Source of the DNA: Obelidium mucronatum
Taxonomy: Eukaryota; Chytridiomycota; Chytridiomycetes; Chytridiales; Chytriomycetaceae
Direction: 5' to 3'
DNA length: 17,610 nucleotides
Assembly (NCBI GenBank): GCA_025765595.1
Contig: JAIVFH010000488.1
Location: 1-17,610, forward strand
A program made the translations under genes and the position numbers. The notes under the pieces are model-generated. The model saw only the letters and a list, made by a program, of their open reading frames with translations. It made no database searches and was not told where the DNA came from. Shown here piece by piece: positions 16,958-17,610 of the stretch. Within the stretch, counting starts at the first letter, position 1; the number at the start of each line of letters is the position of its first letter.

Positions 16958-17610
16958 TCACTGGTGGTCTTGGTCAGAGGAACAGGGGTAACTTCCGCCC
17001 CCAACAACAGACGACGCATTCTTGCCAGCATTAGATACGAACAACTCATTTAAGATGAGGGGATGAATCGTTGCGTTGCGACTCTCGAATTGGCCAGATC
17101 GAAAGAATCCCTCCAAGATTCTATTTCCGTACGGTGATGCTTGATCGAGGCATTGATAAACAGGTTTTATGGTATATCCCGCCGAAATAAGACTGTCCAT
17201 TGCTTTTTTGGAGACCTGAACTTGTGGGCTTATTACGAGTTACCGAAAATTGTTTGATGGTTAATTTGAAAAGAATCCAATATCTGGCAGCCGAAACGCT
17301 TACTTGTACATATCATGATGCAAGGAAATCTCCTTTGTTCGTTTTTCCGAAATCCATTTCCTGACATGGCCCATAACGACTGGTTCCATTTTTGCTTGAT
17401 CGTTGTAATTCAGCCAATCTTGAGCATCCAAATACGAAACCACTTCTAGGCCCATTAAAGCAGCCAGTCTGCGTACTCGACTATTGGATGAACCATATGG
17501 TGGGCGAATGTAGCGTATGGCTTGTCCTGTCACTTGATGAATAATTCTTTGCACTGTAAACGAACTCAGCAATAATTTCATCTGAGGCAAGCGGATGTAA
17601 GGTTTGGGTG
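16958..17610 (-). pseudogene. Deacetylase CDA-D, truncated by the window edge and frameshifted
   Basis: Only the second half lies in the window: exon 17610..17304, intron 17303..17229, last exon 17228..16958. It keeps RPPYG, DAQDW and the catalytic-His motif (LHHD) and the shared YQCL..SPYGN block. Against CDA-C, about two bases are missing near 17580-17595 and one is extra near 17544-17550. Residues matching DEIIAEFVYSAK therefore sit in a different frame from the following IIHQVTGQ. A third break seems to lie at the C-run 16998-17002: the hydrophobic GPI-type end (KKLGAFILFAIFAIV) is present but one frame off, and the in-frame reading ends in a short polar tail (DQDHQ). Three independent frame breaks favour a pseudogene; assembly error in this stretch is the alternative. 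Confidence 0.75.

Noticed and set aside
1..17610. Search for tRNA, rRNA, CRISPR arrays, transposons or bacterial-type operons
   Set aside because: I saw no cloverleaf-type tRNA, no regularly spaced repeats, and no transposase or reverse transcriptase frames. The window is ordinary eukaryotic nuclear gene space with two amplified families.

Overview
The window reads as nuclear DNA of a zoosporic (probably chytrid-type) fungus. The genes carry many 44-75 nt introns with GT..AG borders and often a CTAA(C/T) branch site, and intergenic gaps are short. The content also fits: fungal-style chitin deacetylases, heterotrimeric G-protein alpha subunits, twinfilin, and a PACRG-like protein, a family tied to organisms that build flagella. 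The taxonomic call is inference from gene content. All gene models were spliced by hand from the sequence, using reading frame, splice borders and agreement between paralogues.

Left part (1-2114, minus strand): the 5' end of an unidentified gene running off the left edge, then a G-alpha gene (Galpha-1, 4 exons, 439 aa). A 0.4 kb divergent intergenic region with a TATA box separates it from a plus-strand intronless gene (2519-3280) for a small secreted protein of unknown family.

Middle part (3417-10345, plus strand): a solo ADF-H domain gene, then a complete six-exon twinfilin gene whose N-terminal ADF-H domain shares intron positions with the solo gene. Three tandem G-alpha genes follow (Galpha-2, -3, -4; 436, 428 and 454 aa), with 64-143 bp between coding regions. 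All four G-alpha proteins start MGC or MGNC, keep the nucleotide-binding boxes, and carry a long insertion in the helical domain.

Right part (10433-17610, minus strand throughout): a secreted RNase T2 (275 aa), a PACRG-like protein (305 aa), then a tandem array of polysaccharide/chitin deacetylases. The array holds CDA-A (344 aa), CDA-B (329 aa), CDA-C (323 aa) and a frameshifted, edge-truncated CDA-D. Between A and B lies a decayed fragment of another copy, with one of two 17 bp direct repeats at each side. Intact copies have the NodB metal and catalytic motifs and a C-terminal GPI-type hydrophobic tail, but no evident N-terminal signal peptide in the best gene models.

Taken together, the window shows two local gene-family expansions (G-alpha signalling subunits and chitin deacetylases) plus a partial ADF-H duplication, all in a compact gene-dense setting. 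A working link is zoospore biology: sensing (G-alpha), cell shape (twinfilin), flagellum (PACRG-like) and wall remodelling at encystment (deacetylases). That link is inference.
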